Assembly (NCBI RefSeq): GCF_000426505.1
Contig: NZ_AUFM01000011.1
Span: 1 to 64,000 of the forward strand
Origin: Nisaea denitrificans DSM 18348
GTDB taxonomy: Bacteria > Pseudomonadota > Alphaproteobacteria > Thalassobaculales > Thalassobaculaceae
Length of the DNA stretch: 64,000 nt
Reading direction: 5' to 3'
The stretch's first letter is position 1; each line of letters starts with the position of its first letter. Shown here piece after piece: positions 43,740-54,480 of this stretch. The notes beneath the pieces were generated by a model. The model had not been told where the DNA came from, searched no databases, and saw only the letters and a program-made list of their open reading frames with translations. Position numbers and translations under genes: made by a program.

Positions 43740-45572
43740 TTATGCTGTCTCTCGCAGAATCAGGTCGATGAAGGGCGCTGCGAACTTCTCCAGCTTGGCT
43801 GCTCCGACACCGTGAATACCTGAGAAACTATCCTTGCAGGTCGGTCGCTTGGCGGCCATGTCGGCGAGGCTGCGGTCGGTGAAGACGACATAGGCCGGCA
43901 CGTTGCCTTCGCGGGCGATTTCCGAGCGGAGTTGTTTCAGGGCCTTGAACAGTTTCAGCTCCGGACCGCTCATGGTTTCGGTCGGAACGCTGGTGGAGCG
44001 CGCGGTCTTTTCCTGACGTTCGCGGCGCAAGCTATCGCGACGGTAGCGGAAGGGCAACTCGCCGCGCAGCAGGGCATGACCCTTGTCGCTGACGGAGAGA
44101 CCGCCGAAGCCCTGGATGTCGAGGGTCAGGAAACCGTTGGCGACGAGCTGGCGGATCAGGGATTGCCAGTCCTTCGCGTTGTGTGCGGTTCCAGCGCCAT
44201 ATGTCTCGACGCTTTCATGACCGAACTTGCGGATACGCTCCGTATTGCCGCCACGCAGCACATCGACGATATGCACCGTGCCGAAGCGCTCACCCGTGGC
44301 CTGAATGGTCTTTAGCGCGAGGACAGCTTCCTCGGTGCCGTCAACCAGATCCATCGGCTCCAGGCAGGCATCGCAATTACCGCAGGGCTCGGATTCTTCG
44401 CCGAAATAGCGCAGCAGCGACTGGCGCCGGCATTCCGCTGCCTCACAGTAGGCGATCAACGCGTCCAGCCGCTTGTGCTCACGCCGCCGCCGGTCGCCGT
44501 CCTCGTGCTCCTGATCGATGAACATCCGCCGCATGCGGATATCGTCGAGGCCATAGAGCATCAGGGCGCGTGCAGGCGCTCCATCGCGTCCGGCGCGGCC
44601 GAATTCCTGGTAATAGGCCTCAACGCTGCCCGGCATGTCCGTGTGCAGCACGAAGCGCACATCCGGCTTGTCGATACCCATGCCGAAGGCAATCGTGGCA
44701 ACCATGATGACCGCGCTCTCAGACATGAAGACGTCCTGATTGCGGTCCCGCTCTTCCTTGGCCAACCCGGCATGGTAGGGCAGGGCATTGAAGCCTTTAT
44801 CCCGCAGAAACGCGGCGGTTTCCTCAGTCTTTTTCCGGGAGAGACAGTAGATCACGCCGCTCTCACCCTCATGCATGCCGAGGAAATCCAGCACCTGGCG
44901 TTTCCAGTCCGAGCGCAAGGTCACATCGAGGCGGATATTCGGCCGGTCGAAACCATGCACGAACATCTCCGCATCGCTGCGGAACAGCTTCTCTGCAATG
45001 TCGAGGCGGGTTACCTGATCGGCGGTGGCGGTGAAGGCGGCAATCGGCACGTTCGGAAAGACGTCCCGCAGCCGGGCAAGATCATCATATTCCGGGCGGA
45101 AGGAGGCGCCCCATTGGGAAATGCAGTGGGCTTCGTCAACCACGAGGAAGGAGAGCGGCAGCTTGCCGATGGCAGCCAGCATCCGGTCCGTCATCAATCG
45201 TTCTGGTGAGAGATAGAGCAAATCGACCTCTCCGGCCGCGACACGGCGCCAGATATCGACATTCTCCGCCCGGTCTTTCGCCGAATTGATGGTCTCGGCC
45301 CGCACGCCCGCCAGTTTCAGGGCGGCGACCTGATCCTGCATCAGGGCGACGAGAGGAGAGACGACGACTGTCAGGCCGCCGCGGACCAGCGCAGGGAGCT
45401 GAAAGCAGAGCGATTTTCCGGAGCCGGTGGGCATCACCGCGAGGGCATTGCGGCCGCTCAGAATTGCGTCGACCACGGCCTCTTGGCCGGGGCGAAAGCC
45501 GTCGAACCCGAATATCCCCTTCAGAACGCGGTATTTCTCGCTCTCAGGGTCCGGGCGAACGGCATGCATCAT
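43740..45572 (-). CDS. recQ: ATP-dependent DNA helicase RecQ
   Basis: A 610-residue 3'-5' DNA helicase. Motif I is AVMPTGSGKSLCFQLPAL, motif II VVDEAHCISQWG, the aromatic loop and motif VI follow (EFGRAGRDGAPARALML), then the RQC zinc site (CEAAECRRQSLLRYFGEESE, ending PCGNCDAC) and a C-terminal HRDC domain (FKALKQLRSEIAREGNVPAY). All core domains are intact. The start is ATG 45572 or 45569 (two Met in a row). glnE lies 100 nt upstream. Confidence 0.97.
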   Translation of the reverse strand: MMHAVRPDPESEKYRVLKGIFGFDGFRPGQEAVVDAILSGRNALAVMPTGSGKSLCFQLPALVRGGLTVVVSPLVALMQDQVAALKLAGVRAETINSAKDRAENVDIWRRVAAGEVDLLYLSPERLMTDRMLAAIGKLPLSFLVVDEAHCISQWGASFRPEYDDLARLRDVFPNVPIAAFTATADQVTRLDIAEKLFRSDAEMFVHGFDRPNIRLDVTLRSDWKRQVLDFLGMHEGESGVIYCLSRKKTEETAAFLRDKGFNALPYHAGLAKEERDRNQDVFMSESAVIMVATIAFGMGIDKPDVRFVLHTDMPGSVEAYYQEFGRAGRDGAPARALMLYGLDDIRMRRMFIDQEHEDGDRRRREHKRLDALIAYCEAAECRRQSLLRYFGEESEPCGNCDACLEPMDLVDGTEEAVLALKTIQATGERFGTVHIVDVLRGGNTERIRKFGHESVETYGAGTAHNAKDWQSLIRQLVANGFLTLDIQGFGGLSVSDKGHALLRGELPFRYRRDSLRRERQEKTARSTSVPTETMSGPELKLFKALKQLRSEIAREGNVPAYVVFTDRSLADMAAKRPTCKDSFSGIHGVGAAKLEKFAAPFIDLILRETA

Positions 45573-45672
45573 CAGGAAACAAGTCCAAGTCTGGTGGGTG
45601 TGCGCGCCTTTTGCGCCAAGATCTTGTGATGTTGGTACAGGAGGACGGGCAGGCCCGCAACCATGTCCCGGC

Positions 45673-48663
45673 TCATTCCTGTGCTTCCGGATCGGAACCG
45701 AGGAGTGCTGCTGCCGGGGCCCCGATCAGGCTGATAAAAGCCTCGCGTACATCGGCGCCGCGTTTCTCGATGATCCGGTCCAGATCCTCGAAAGTTTCGA
45801 CACGGGCAATTTTGGCGAGCCGCGTCTTGAGAGCCTCGGGGGCGGTTTCGGGATCGAACTTTTCTTCCACGGTGAGGCGGAGGACCCACTGGATCGCCCG
45901 CCAGAGCCGGGTCGTCGCCGACAGCCGGTCGGCCAGTTCTGTATCCATCAGGCCTTTTTCGGCCAGCCGGTCGAACACATCCGCCGTATTGCCGGTAATC
46001 AGGTCCGGGTGTTCGCGGCAATGTTTCAGCAACAGGTATTGCGCCAGGAACTCCAGATCCACCAGACCGCCCCGCCAATGCTTGATTTGCCAATGGGAGG
46101 TGGCGGCATGTTCTTTCGCGATCCGCTCCCGCATGACGGCCACCTCGCGCAACAGCCCGTCAGAATCGCGCGGGGCGCAAAGCACTTCCTTGAAAAGTGA
46201 ATTGAGTTTGTCGGCGAGTGGCGGTGACGCGGCGATGACCCGGGCACGGGACATTGCCATTCGCTCCCACGTCCAGGCGTCCTCGCGATGGTATTTCTCA
46301 AAGCCCTCGTAGTTGGGCACCATGGTGCCCTTATTGCCGTTCGGGCGAAGCCTCATGTCGACCTCGAACAACCCGCCCTCTGCTGTCTGCGCTGTCAGGG
46401 CTGCCAGCAGGCGCTGACCGAGCCGGTTGAAATAGGTGCTTGCAGGCAGCGGTCTTTCCCCGTCGGATTCGGCATCGAACGGGGCGTCGTACAGGAACAC
46501 CAGATCGAGGTCGGATCCGGCGGAAAGCTCCCGGGCGCCGAGCTTGCCATAGGCGATGACGGCAAGCGCAGGAAGCGGGCAGTCCGGGATTCTGCCGTGT
46601 TGCTTCGCGAATTCTGCCTCGACCCGTGGCAGCAGCACGGAAATGCCGGCATCGACGATGTCTGAAAGGCAGATGGCGGCGCGCGAGGCCGGGACGCGGC
46701 CCTGCATGACCTGAATGCCGACGAGGAAGCGCTGGTCGTTGATCCAGCGTCGGGAGATGTCGAGAACGTCCTCGTAGAAGGTTGCCCGTTTCAGGTCGCG
46801 CTCAAGTTCGGACGTAAGGCTGGCCCTGTCGCCCAGACGATCCGAGGGATCATGGGTCAATACACCTTCGAAGAGGGAGGGGTGCTGACCGAGCTGACGG
46901 GCGAGAGATGGCGCCATACCCATAATGTCCGCCAGCATTGCCAACAGGGGCGGATTGGCCTGGAACAGGGAGAAGAGCTGGACGCCGGCGGGCAGGCCTT
47001 CGAGGAAGCGGTCGAACCGCCTGAAAGCCTCGTCCGGTTCCGGTGCCTGTCCGAACGAGGACAGCAGCGCCGGAGCAATCTCCGTCAGGATCTGCCGGGA
47101 CCGCTCGCTGCGTGTCGCCCGATAGCGGCCGTGATGCCAGGCGCGGATTCTGGTGGCAACGGAATCCGGGTCTCTGAAACCCATATCCGCCAGTGTTTTG
47201 AGCGTTTCCGGGTCGTTCTCGACGCCGGTAAAGACGAGACTGCCTTCGATCTCGTTGCCGGAGGAGAGCGGTGCGCTTTCCTCGAACAGGTGGCCATAAT
47301 GATGGGCGACGGTGGAGAGCTGGTGGATCAACTCCCGGCGGAACCGGTCCGCATCGGCGATACCGAGGAAGCCTGCGATTTGTGCGAGGCCCTCGGTCGT
47401 CTCGGGCAGGGAATGGGTCTGGGCATCATCCACCATCTGCAGCCGGTGCTCGACCGTGCGCAGGAAGCGGTAGGCATCCATCATGGCCTTTGCGACGTCA
47501 GGCTTCACCCGGTCAAGCTGGACGAGCGCTTCCATGCCCTCGCTGGTCTTCATGCCGCGCAGCCGGGCATCGCGGCCGCCCCAGATCAGTTGCTGGGTCT
47601 GCACGAAGAACTCGATTTCGCGGATACCGCCGCGGCCGAGTTTCACATTGTGGCCCTCGACTTTGATCTTCGTCCCGCCCTTGTGGGCCGCGATCTGGCG
47701 TTTGATCGAATGAATATCCTCGATGGCCGCGAAATCCAGATGCTTGCGCCAGATGAACGGGCGGATGCGGGTCAGGAATTCTTCCGCCGCTTGTTTGTCC
47801 GACCCTATCGGCCGGGCCTTGATCAGCGCGGCGCGTTCCCAGTTCTGGCCTTGGCTTTCGTAATAGATTTCGGCCGCGGCGGTGGAGACGGCAAGCGGCA
47901 TGGCGCTCGCATCGGGGCGCAGCCGCAGATCCGTTCGGAACACATATCCGTCGGACGTCCGCTCGTCGAGCATGCGGACAACCAGCCGGGTCATGGTGAC
48001 GAAATGCTTCTGCAACTCGTCGACATCCTGATAGAGCGGGATTTCATTGTCGTAGAAAACGATCAGATCGATGTCGCTGGAATAGTTCAGCTCTCGGGCG
48101 CCGAGCTTGCCCATGCCGAGGCAGATCACGCCTGAGCCGTCGAGTATGTCATCACCGCCCGCAGCGGGGAATTTGCCGGTGCCGGTCTGCACATGCAGGG
48201 CGTGGCGCCAGGCAGTGGCAATAGCAATGTCGGCAAGTTCGCTCAGTGCCCCGGTCACCCGTTCCAATGGCCAAACCCGGGTGATGTCGGCAATGGCCGT
48301 GGTCAGGGAGTAGTGGCGCTTCAGAACCCGCAGAGCGGTCATCAGCTCGGCCGTGCTCAGGGCGGCGGGATCGAGAGCGTCGGCGTCCGCCTTCAGGCGT
48401 GCTTCGGTTGCGTCCGGCCCCTCTTCGAGAAGGGAGGCGGCGAATTCGATATCCCGAATCATCAGCCGGGTCAGATAGGGGCTGTTCGCAAAGAGCCCTT
48501 GCAACAGCCGTCCACCGTTCCGATGTTCGGCTATGAAGCGAGTCCGGTCGGCGAGGGGCTGGTCTGAAAGCAGGCCGGGCTGTTCCTGCCAGCGCTCCAG
48601 GCCGATACGGGCCGCCTCGGTATCCGTTATTTCCGGGAAATGCTCTATCTGGTCCAGAAACAC
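45673..48663 (-). CDS. glnE: Bifunctional glutamine synthetase adenylyltransferase/adenylyl-removing enzyme
   Basis: A 996-residue GlnE controlling glutamine synthetase by adding or removing AMP. Two nucleotidyltransferase domains are visible: ELNYSSDIDLIVFYD (de-adenylylating, N-terminal) and ELSAGSDLDLVFLYD (adenylylating, C-terminal), both with the DxD metal pair. Each is followed by a helical GlnE linker domain (KLGRGGIREIEFFVQ and HWRGGLVDLEFLAQY). Length fits the family. The start chosen gives MFLDQIEHFPEITDTEAARI. Confidence 0.96.
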   Translation of the reverse strand: MFLDQIEHFPEITDTEAARIGLERWQEQPGLLSDQPLADRTRFIAEHRNGGRLLQGLFANSPYLTRLMIRDIEFAASLLEEGPDATEARLKADADALDPAALSTAELMTALRVLKRHYSLTTAIADITRVWPLERVTGALSELADIAIATAWRHALHVQTGTGKFPAAGGDDILDGSGVICLGMGKLGARELNYSSDIDLIVFYDNEIPLYQDVDELQKHFVTMTRLVVRMLDERTSDGYVFRTDLRLRPDASAMPLAVSTAAAEIYYESQGQNWERAALIKARPIGSDKQAAEEFLTRIRPFIWRKHLDFAAIEDIHSIKRQIAAHKGGTKIKVEGHNVKLGRGGIREIEFFVQTQQLIWGGRDARLRGMKTSEGMEALVQLDRVKPDVAKAMMDAYRFLRTVEHRLQMVDDAQTHSLPETTEGLAQIAGFLGIADADRFRRELIHQLSTVAHHYGHLFEESAPLSSGNEIEGSLVFTGVENDPETLKTLADMGFRDPDSVATRIRAWHHGRYRATRSERSRQILTEIAPALLSSFGQAPEPDEAFRRFDRFLEGLPAGVQLFSLFQANPPLLAMLADIMGMAPSLARQLGQHPSLFEGVLTHDPSDRLGDRASLTSELERDLKRATFYEDVLDISRRWINDQRFLVGIQVMQGRVPASRAAICLSDIVDAGISVLLPRVEAEFAKQHGRIPDCPLPALAVIAYGKLGARELSAGSDLDLVFLYDAPFDAESDGERPLPASTYFNRLGQRLLAALTAQTAEGGLFEVDMRLRPNGNKGTMVPNYEGFEKYHREDAWTWERMAMSRARVIAASPPLADKLNSLFKEVLCAPRDSDGLLREVAVMRERIAKEHAATSHWQIKHWRGGLVDLEFLAQYLLLKHCREHPDLITGNTADVFDRLAEKGLMDTELADRLSATTRLWRAIQWVLRLTVEEKFDPETAPEALKTRLAKIARVETFEDLDRIIEKRGADVREAFISLIGAPAAALLGSDPEAQE

Positions 48664-48833
48664 CGACGCCCCCCAGCTGTGGTTAAACTTGTTGAAGGGT
48701 GCGCACGGTCAGGACGAACGTCAACCGGACAGACGCCCGGGTCACGTCGGATCACGATGATTTATCGTCTTTAACGTCGCCAGTCGGCATACCCTATGAT
48801 AAGCGGAACAACCCTGAGCCAAGAGTGCCCCGC

Positions 48834-51800
48834 GTGCTGATACGAACCACCAAGATCGCCCTAGAAATCGCAGCTGCGATCTTTGCCGGTATCGTCGTGC
48901 TCGCGGCTCTGGTGTTCTGGCGCGCGAGCACGCAGCCGGTCCCTCTAGAGTTTCTGAAATCCCGGGTTGCCGAGGCTTTGATCCCTGCTGAACGCGGAAC
49001 AGCGTCAATCGGCGAGCTCAGCATGGAATGGCGCGGCTGGAGCCGGCTTTTCGAAGTTCGGGTGACAAGCCTGCGCCTGAACAGTCAGTCCGGCGGTCTT
49101 ATTCTGTTCGCTCCGTCCGCGGATATCGCCCTGTCCGGGCCGCAGCTTCTGCTCGGCGAGATTGCACCCGTCCATATTGCCGTTGATCAACCCGTGCTTA
49201 ATCTGGAGCGCCGGGTTGATGGATCTTATGCGCTCTATGGCGCGACGCCGTCCGGCGGCGACGTGGATGTGGATGCTGGAAACCTGCTGTCAGTGCTGCA
49301 AGAGCCTCCGAAAAGCGGACGGCAAGGGCTGGCCGGCCTTGAGCGGCTTGAGAGGTTTTCCCTGAGACGCGCCACCGTGCGCGTGAAAGACGATGCCGGG
49401 CAATTCGGCAATATCAGGATGTCCGGATTCGACGGCACGTTCGAGCGTGAGCGTGACGGCTGGCGCGTTGAAGCGCGGGCTGATCTCACGGTAGGCGGAG
49501 ACAGTGTCGAAATCCGAGGGGACGGCAACTATTTTTACCGGAGCCACACGCTCGACGGTGCCGTTCTGTTTCAGGGGCTGGCGCCGGATCTTGTGCTTTC
49601 CCGTCTTCCTGAACTCCCTGTAGATTTCTCGGTGTCGAGCAGGCTTAGCGGCAGCATCGCCTTTGCTCTGCAGGACTTTCGTGCGCTGGAAAGCATCGAT
49701 GTGATCGCGACCGCGACCGACGGTGCGATTTCTCTCGGCTCCATTCTGCCGGCTCCTCTCCCTTATGACAGCCTGCGCTTCCAGATCGGCTATGACGGCC
49801 GCGAAGATTCTGTGGCACTGCGTAATTTTGTCCTCGAGAAAGGCGGCATGGTCGCCATCCTGCAGGGATCTCTCAAGGACTTGTCCAACCCTGTACTGGA
49901 GCTCTCGACGAAGATTTCCGGCCTGCCGGTGGACAACATCAAGGATTACTGGCCGCCGGAACTGTTCGAGATGGCGCGCGGCTGGACCACGCAAAATCTG
50001 CAGGATGGAATAGTCACGGAGATCACGGCCCGGGTCACCGGGAATATGGAAGTCGGCACCGAAGAAACCCGGTTCAGGGATGTCGCGGTCGATGGTGAGC
50101 TGGCGTACCAGGATGTCACGGTGCATTACCTGCCGCCGCTTCCGCCGGCACTCAAGGTCGGGGGCACGTTGAGCTTCACCGAGAAACGCCTCGATGCGAC
50201 GGTGACGACGGGGCATCTCGACGAGGTCAAGCTGAAAGGGGCGAAGGTCTCGCTCACCGGTATTCATACGGTCAGCGACGATTACGCAATGATCGACGCC
50301 GAGATCGATGGACCAATCTCGGATATTTTACGCGTACTCGATACGGAACCTTTCGGCTACGCGCGTGCCCTGGGCCTTGCGCCGGATGAAGTTGTCGGAA
50401 TCGCGAAAGGGCGGATGCATTTCGAAATGCCGCTTCTCCGGGTGATGACGTTCGACATGGTGGATCTGTCGGCGGAGGGGCAGCTGTCGGATGTCTCTCT
50501 GCCCACGCGGACGACCCGCTTGCCGTTCGAGCAAGGGGAAATGTCCCTGAAGCTCGACAAGAACGGCATGCTGCTGGACGGCAGTGGCGCGCTTTCCGGG
50601 CTGCCGATGCAGCTTGGCTTCCTGCAGTCCTTCGACAAGGAGGCCGAGATCCGCCGCCGGACTCATGTCATCGTCCGGCCAGACACGGACAAGCTGGCGG
50701 ATCTGGGGCTCGACATCCGGCGCTTTGCCAGCGGTGAGGTAGAGCTCGATGCGACCATCGAAGAAGAAACCGACACCGAGGCGACGATCGACCTCGTCCT
50801 GGGATTGCAGAATACCGAACTTGAGGTTGCTGAACTGGCCTGGGAAAAGCCGTCGGGTTCTGCCGGAACATTGCGGGCCAGCCTGCAGACGCGGAACGAT
50901 GTCCTGACATCGATCGACAGCTTTCAGGTCGCAACCGGCGATCTCGCCGCATCCGGTTCCGTTGAGTTTTCCGAACAGACGAATTTGCCGCGCCGTCTGA
51001 CGGTCGAGCGACTCCAGCTCGGCAAGACTGATCTTTCAGGCGTGATCGCAGCCGATGGCACGGGCGGCTTCACCGCGAACATCAAGGGTCCGTTCGCAGA
51101 CCTGCGTCCGCTTGTCGAACAGTTCGACGGGCATTCGGGGGACATAGATCTGCCGCTTGTCGTCAACGCACGGGTCGATCAGGTGCTGATCGGAAACCTC
51201 GATCCGATGCGCGATGTCACCGTGCTGCTGGAGAATGACGGAGCCGGGACTCTGTCCCTGGCGGCAAATGGTTTGCTCGGAACGGAGCCGGTCGATGTGA
51301 TTTATTCGACCGCGAACGATAGCCCGCATTTCGAAATCAGCTCTCAGAATGCCGGGAACATGCTGAAATCGTTCGAGGGCTTCGATTCGATTACGGGTGG
51401 GAAACTTGCCGCTTCGGGGATTCGTGAGGAGCTGGACGGCCACATGGGGTGGAATGTCTCGTTGTCGGTTCGTGATTTCAATCTGGTCGATGCGCCGGTC
51501 ATGGCCCAGTTACTGAGCGCCGCGTCAATTAGCGGGCTGCCCGCCGTCGTGCAGGGGCGGGGTATTAATTTTTCCAACCTCGATGTCAGCATGCATGTCT
51601 CAGAGGAGATGCTGGTTCTGGATCGGCTTTTGGCGCAGGGCGCTTCGCTCGGTATTTCTGCTTCCGGATCGATTGATCGCATCAAGGATGAGATGGACCT
51701 GACCGGTATGCTCGTCCCTGCATACGTGCTGAACGAAATTATAGGGTCAATACCGCTGATAGGCACGCTGTTGACCGGCGGCGAAGGCGAGGGGTTCCTG

Positions 51801-51965
51801 GCGTCGGAATTCGGGATCAACGGCCCACTGGAAAAACCGGTGGTATCGGTCAATCCGCTGACAGCACTGACACCGGGTATCTTCCGTAATCTGTTCCGAC
51901 TGTCAGACGCGCCGCCGAAGGACCCGGAACCTGCGGAGCCTCCCCCGCAGGATACCAGCCCTTAA
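48834..51965 (+). CDS. AsmA-like/DUF3971 (YhdP-family) envelope protein
   Basis: A very large inner-membrane-anchored protein, about 1043 residues. A single N-terminal helix (KIALEIAAAIFAGIVVLAAL) precedes a long periplasmic beta-rich stretch with DUF3971 near the middle and an AsmA-like C-terminus (LDRLLAQGASLGISASGSID; ...NEIIGSIPLIGTLLTGG). YhdP-family proteins help carry phospholipid to the outer membrane. No ATG is near; GTG 48834 with AAGAG eight bases before it is the best guess, and GTG 48825 or 48699 are possible. It converges on tyrS. Confidence 0.85.
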   Translation: MLIRTTKIALEIAAAIFAGIVVLAALVFWRASTQPVPLEFLKSRVAEALIPAERGTASIGELSMEWRGWSRLFEVRVTSLRLNSQSGGLILFAPSADIALSGPQLLLGEIAPVHIAVDQPVLNLERRVDGSYALYGATPSGGDVDVDAGNLLSVLQEPPKSGRQGLAGLERLERFSLRRATVRVKDDAGQFGNIRMSGFDGTFERERDGWRVEARADLTVGGDSVEIRGDGNYFYRSHTLDGAVLFQGLAPDLVLSRLPELPVDFSVSSRLSGSIAFALQDFRALESIDVIATATDGAISLGSILPAPLPYDSLRFQIGYDGREDSVALRNFVLEKGGMVAILQGSLKDLSNPVLELSTKISGLPVDNIKDYWPPELFEMARGWTTQNLQDGIVTEITARVTGNMEVGTEETRFRDVAVDGELAYQDVTVHYLPPLPPALKVGGTLSFTEKRLDATVTTGHLDEVKLKGAKVSLTGIHTVSDDYAMIDAEIDGPISDILRVLDTEPFGYARALGLAPDEVVGIAKGRMHFEMPLLRVMTFDMVDLSAEGQLSDVSLPTRTTRLPFEQGEMSLKLDKNGMLLDGSGALSGLPMQLGFLQSFDKEAEIRRRTHVIVRPDTDKLADLGLDIRRFASGEVELDATIEEETDTEATIDLVLGLQNTELEVAELAWEKPSGSAGTLRASLQTRNDVLTSIDSFQVATGDLAASGSVEFSEQTNLPRRLTVERLQLGKTDLSGVIAADGTGGFTANIKGPFADLRPLVEQFDGHSGDIDLPLVVNARVDQVLIGNLDPMRDVTVLLENDGAGTLSLAANGLLGTEPVDVIYSTANDSPHFEISSQNAGNMLKSFEGFDSITGGKLAASGIREELDGHMGWNVSLSVRDFNLVDAPVMAQLLSAASISGLPAVVQGRGINFSNLDVSMHVSEEMLVLDRLLAQGASLGISASGSIDRIKDEMDLTGMLVPAYVLNEIIGSIPLIGTLLTGGEGEGFLASEFGINGPLEKPVVSVNPLTALTPGIFRNLFRLSDAPPKDPEPAEPPPQDTSP

Positions 51966-51984
51966 CCTGCGGCAGAGCCGTAAA

Positions 51985-53232
51985 TCAGGCTTCCAGCAAC
52001 ACGTGGCGCTTCTTCCCGGACGACAGCTTGATCACGCCATCGGCGAGATCGGCATCACCAAGCTTCAGCGTCTCGTCGGAGACCGCAACGTCATTGACCC
52101 GGGCGCCGCCATTCTTGATCAGGCGTCGGGCTTCGCCGTTGGTCGCGGCAAGTCCGGCAATGCGCAGGGCGTCGACAACCCAGAGGCCTTCGGAAAGTTG
52201 CGATGCCTCGACGGAGACGCGCGGCAGGCTATCGCCGAGAGTCCCTTGCTCGAATGTCTTGCGCGCAGATTCTGCAACCGTTTCGGCTTCTTCGCGGCCA
52301 TGCAGCAGGGCCGTTGCCTCGTTCGCGAGCACCTTCTTGGCGTCGTTCAGCTCGGCGCCTTCCAGTTTCTCAAGCCGGGCGATCTCGTCCAGCGGCAGCT
52401 CGGTGAAGAGACGCAGGAACTTGCCCACATCGGCATCTTCAGTGTTCCGCCAGAACTGCCAGTAGTCGTAGGGGGAGAGCCGTTCCTTGTTGAGCCAGAC
52501 GGCGCCTTTCTCCGTCTTGCCCATTTTCTGGCCGGAGGCGGTGGTAAGCAGCGGCGTGGTTAGGCCGTACACTGACTGCTGGTCGACACGCCGGGTCAGC
52601 TCGACGCCATTGACGATGTTACCCCACTGATCCGAGCCGCCCATCTGCAATTGGCAGCCGTAGCGCCGACGCAGTTCCAGGAAGTCGTAGGCCTGCAGGA
52701 TCATGTAGTTGAATTCGAGGAAGCTCAGTGATTGCTCGCGTTCCAGGCGCGTCTTCACGCTGTCGAAGCTGAGCATCCGGTTGACCGAGAAATGCTGTCC
52801 GATCTTGCGCAGGAACGGGATGTATTCGAGCCCGTCCAGCCATTCGGCATTGTCGCACATGATCGCGTCGCTGGTTTCCTCGCCGAAGCTGAGAAAGCGC
52901 TGGAACACGGTCTTGATGCCGGACTTGTTGTGCTCGATGTCATCGTCTGACAACAGCTTGCGGGCCTCGTCCTTGAAGGATGGGTCGCCGATCTTGCTGG
53001 TGCCGCCGCCCATCAGCACGATCGGGCGATGGCCAGACCGCTGCAGGTGGCGCAGCATCATGATCTGGATGAGGCTGCCGACGTGAAGGCTGTCCGCTGT
53101 GCAGTCGAAGCCGATATAGGCAGTCACGACCTTGTTGTTCAGCATCTCGTCGAGTGCGTCATTATCGGTGCATTGATGGACGAACCCGCGCTCGCTCATG
53201 GTCTGCATGAAGCCCGATTTGAACTGGCTCAT
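51985..53232 (-). CDS. tyrS: Tyrosyl-tRNA synthetase
   Basis: A 415-residue class I synthetase that charges tRNA-Tyr. The HIGH-type motif is DSLHVGSL, the Tyr pocket has [15 protein letters not shown], the KMSKS-type loop is [11 protein letters not shown], and a C-terminal S4 domain ([20 protein letters not shown]) binds tRNA. Divergent from anmK, an arrangement often seen in Alphaproteobacteria. Confidence 0.97.
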   Translation of the reverse strand: MSQFKSGFMQTMSERGFVHQCTDNDALDEMLNNKVVTAYIGFDCTADSLHVGSLIQIMMLRHLQRSGHRPIVLMGGGTSKIGDPSFKDEARKLLSDDDIEHNKSGIKTVFQRFLSFGEETSDAIMCDNAEWLDGLEYIPFLRKIGQHFSVNRMLSFDSVKTRLEREQSLSFLEFNYMILQAYDFLELRRRYGCQLQMGGSDQWGNIVNGVELTRRVDQQSVYGLTTPLLTTASGQKMGKTEKGAVWLNKERLSPYDYWQFWRNTEDADVGKFLRLFTELPLDEIARLEKLEGAELNDAKKVLANEATALLHGREEAETVAESARKTFEQGTLGDSLPRVSVEASQLSEGLWVVDALRIAGLAATNGEARRLIKNGGARVNDVAVSDETLKLGDADLADGVIKLSSGKKRHVLLEA

Positions 53233-53366
53233 GGTCGTGTTCCCGGTGAAGATGTGTCAGAATCCAAGGCGCGAGCACTTAGCACATGGCCACCCCGGCC
53301 TCAACCGGAACCGCCGTATTGTGGGGCTTTGTGCGTTCGAGAATGAGTTTTCGCGGAGATATCGGG

Positions 53367-54470
53367 GTGAACGGGCAGAAGACATACCGGGCAATCGGCC
53401 TGATGAGCGGCACCTCGATGGACGGGATCGACGCGGCTCTGATCGAGAGCGACGGTGACGGTATGGTGATCCGGTGCGGCTTTCTCAGCATGCCCTATCC
53501 CGACGATTTCCGGGCTCGCCTGCAATCTGTCATGGGCAATGTCGGCGATGTGGCCGGTGTTGCATTCGAATTAACCGAGCGTCATGCGGAGGCGGTTTCC
53601 GCCCTGCTTGCCGCCGAAGGTGTGGCCAGCACCGAGATCGATGTTATCGGCTTTCACGGACAAACCATCCTGCATGAACCGGAGCGGCGCCGGACGGTCC
53701 AGATCGGGGCGCCGGACGTGCTTGCGCGCACGACCGGCCGGCCTGTTGTTTTCGATCTGCGGCTTGCCGATGTCGCCGCCGGTGGAGAGGGCGCGCCGCT
53801 TGTGCCGGTCTATCATCGGGCGTTGACGCGACGGCTCGGCTCTACCGTCGCGGTGCTTAATCTTGGAGGTGTGGGGAACGTTACCTGGATCGATGGAGAT
53901 GAAAGCGCCGGCCCGGAAGCAATGCTGGCTTTCGATACAGGCCCCGCGAATGCTCTGGTTGATGATTTCGTCCGGGCGCGGCGTGGCGAGCGTTTTGATG
54001 CCGGTGGCACCTTGGCGGCAAAGGGGCTGGTCGACGAAGCACGTTTGGCGGATCTGCTTTCCGATCCGTATTTTGACCGCCAGCCTCCGAAGTCTCTCGA
54101 CCGGGATCATTTCGCGCGTCGCGCGATGGAGGCTGTTGTTGGTCTGTCGGACGAAGATGGCGCCGCGCTGCTCACAGCATTCTCGGCGGCCTCGGTCGCT
54201 CTGGCCGGGCGCTGGTTCCCGCATGCGGCCTCACAATGGGTCGCCTGTGGCGGCGGCCGTCACAATGCGACACTCATGACCATGCTGGCAGAGCGTCTGA
54301 ATGCGCCCATTGTCGCGGCGGATGATCTTGGCTGGAATGGCGATGCCGTCGAGGCCGAGGCCTTCGCCTATCTGGCAATTCGCAGCCTGCAGGGAAAGCC
54401 GTTGACCTTCCCAGGCACGACCCGTGCGCCGGTGCCGCTGTCAGGCGGCACCTTGCACAGGCCGGATTGA
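53367..54470 (+). CDS. anmK: Anhydro-N-acetylmuramic acid kinase
   Basis: A 367-residue AnmK that hydrolyses and phosphorylates anhydro-MurNAc during peptidoglycan recycling. The ATP/sugar loop is IGLMSGTSMDGIDAALIES, followed by FHGQTILHEP, LADVAAGGEGAPLVPVYH, LNLGGVGNVTWI and FDTGPANALVDDF. GTG 53367 has GGAG eight bases upstream and gives the family's usual length; ATG 53343 is an alternative. It converges on the hydrolase gene 10 nt away. Confidence 0.94.
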   Translation: MNGQKTYRAIGLMSGTSMDGIDAALIESDGDGMVIRCGFLSMPYPDDFRARLQSVMGNVGDVAGVAFELTERHAEAVSALLAAEGVASTEIDVIGFHGQTILHEPERRRTVQIGAPDVLARTTGRPVVFDLRLADVAAGGEGAPLVPVYHRALTRRLGSTVAVLNLGGVGNVTWIDGDESAGPEAMLAFDTGPANALVDDFVRARRGERFDAGGTLAAKGLVDEARLADLLSDPYFDRQPPKSLDRDHFARRAMEAVVGLSDEDGAALLTAFSAASVALAGRWFPHAASQWVACGGGRHNATLMTMLAERLNAPIVAADDLGWNGDAVEAEAFAYLAIRSLQGKPLTFPGTTRAPVPLSGGTLHRPD

Positions 54471-54480
54471 GTCGCCGGCT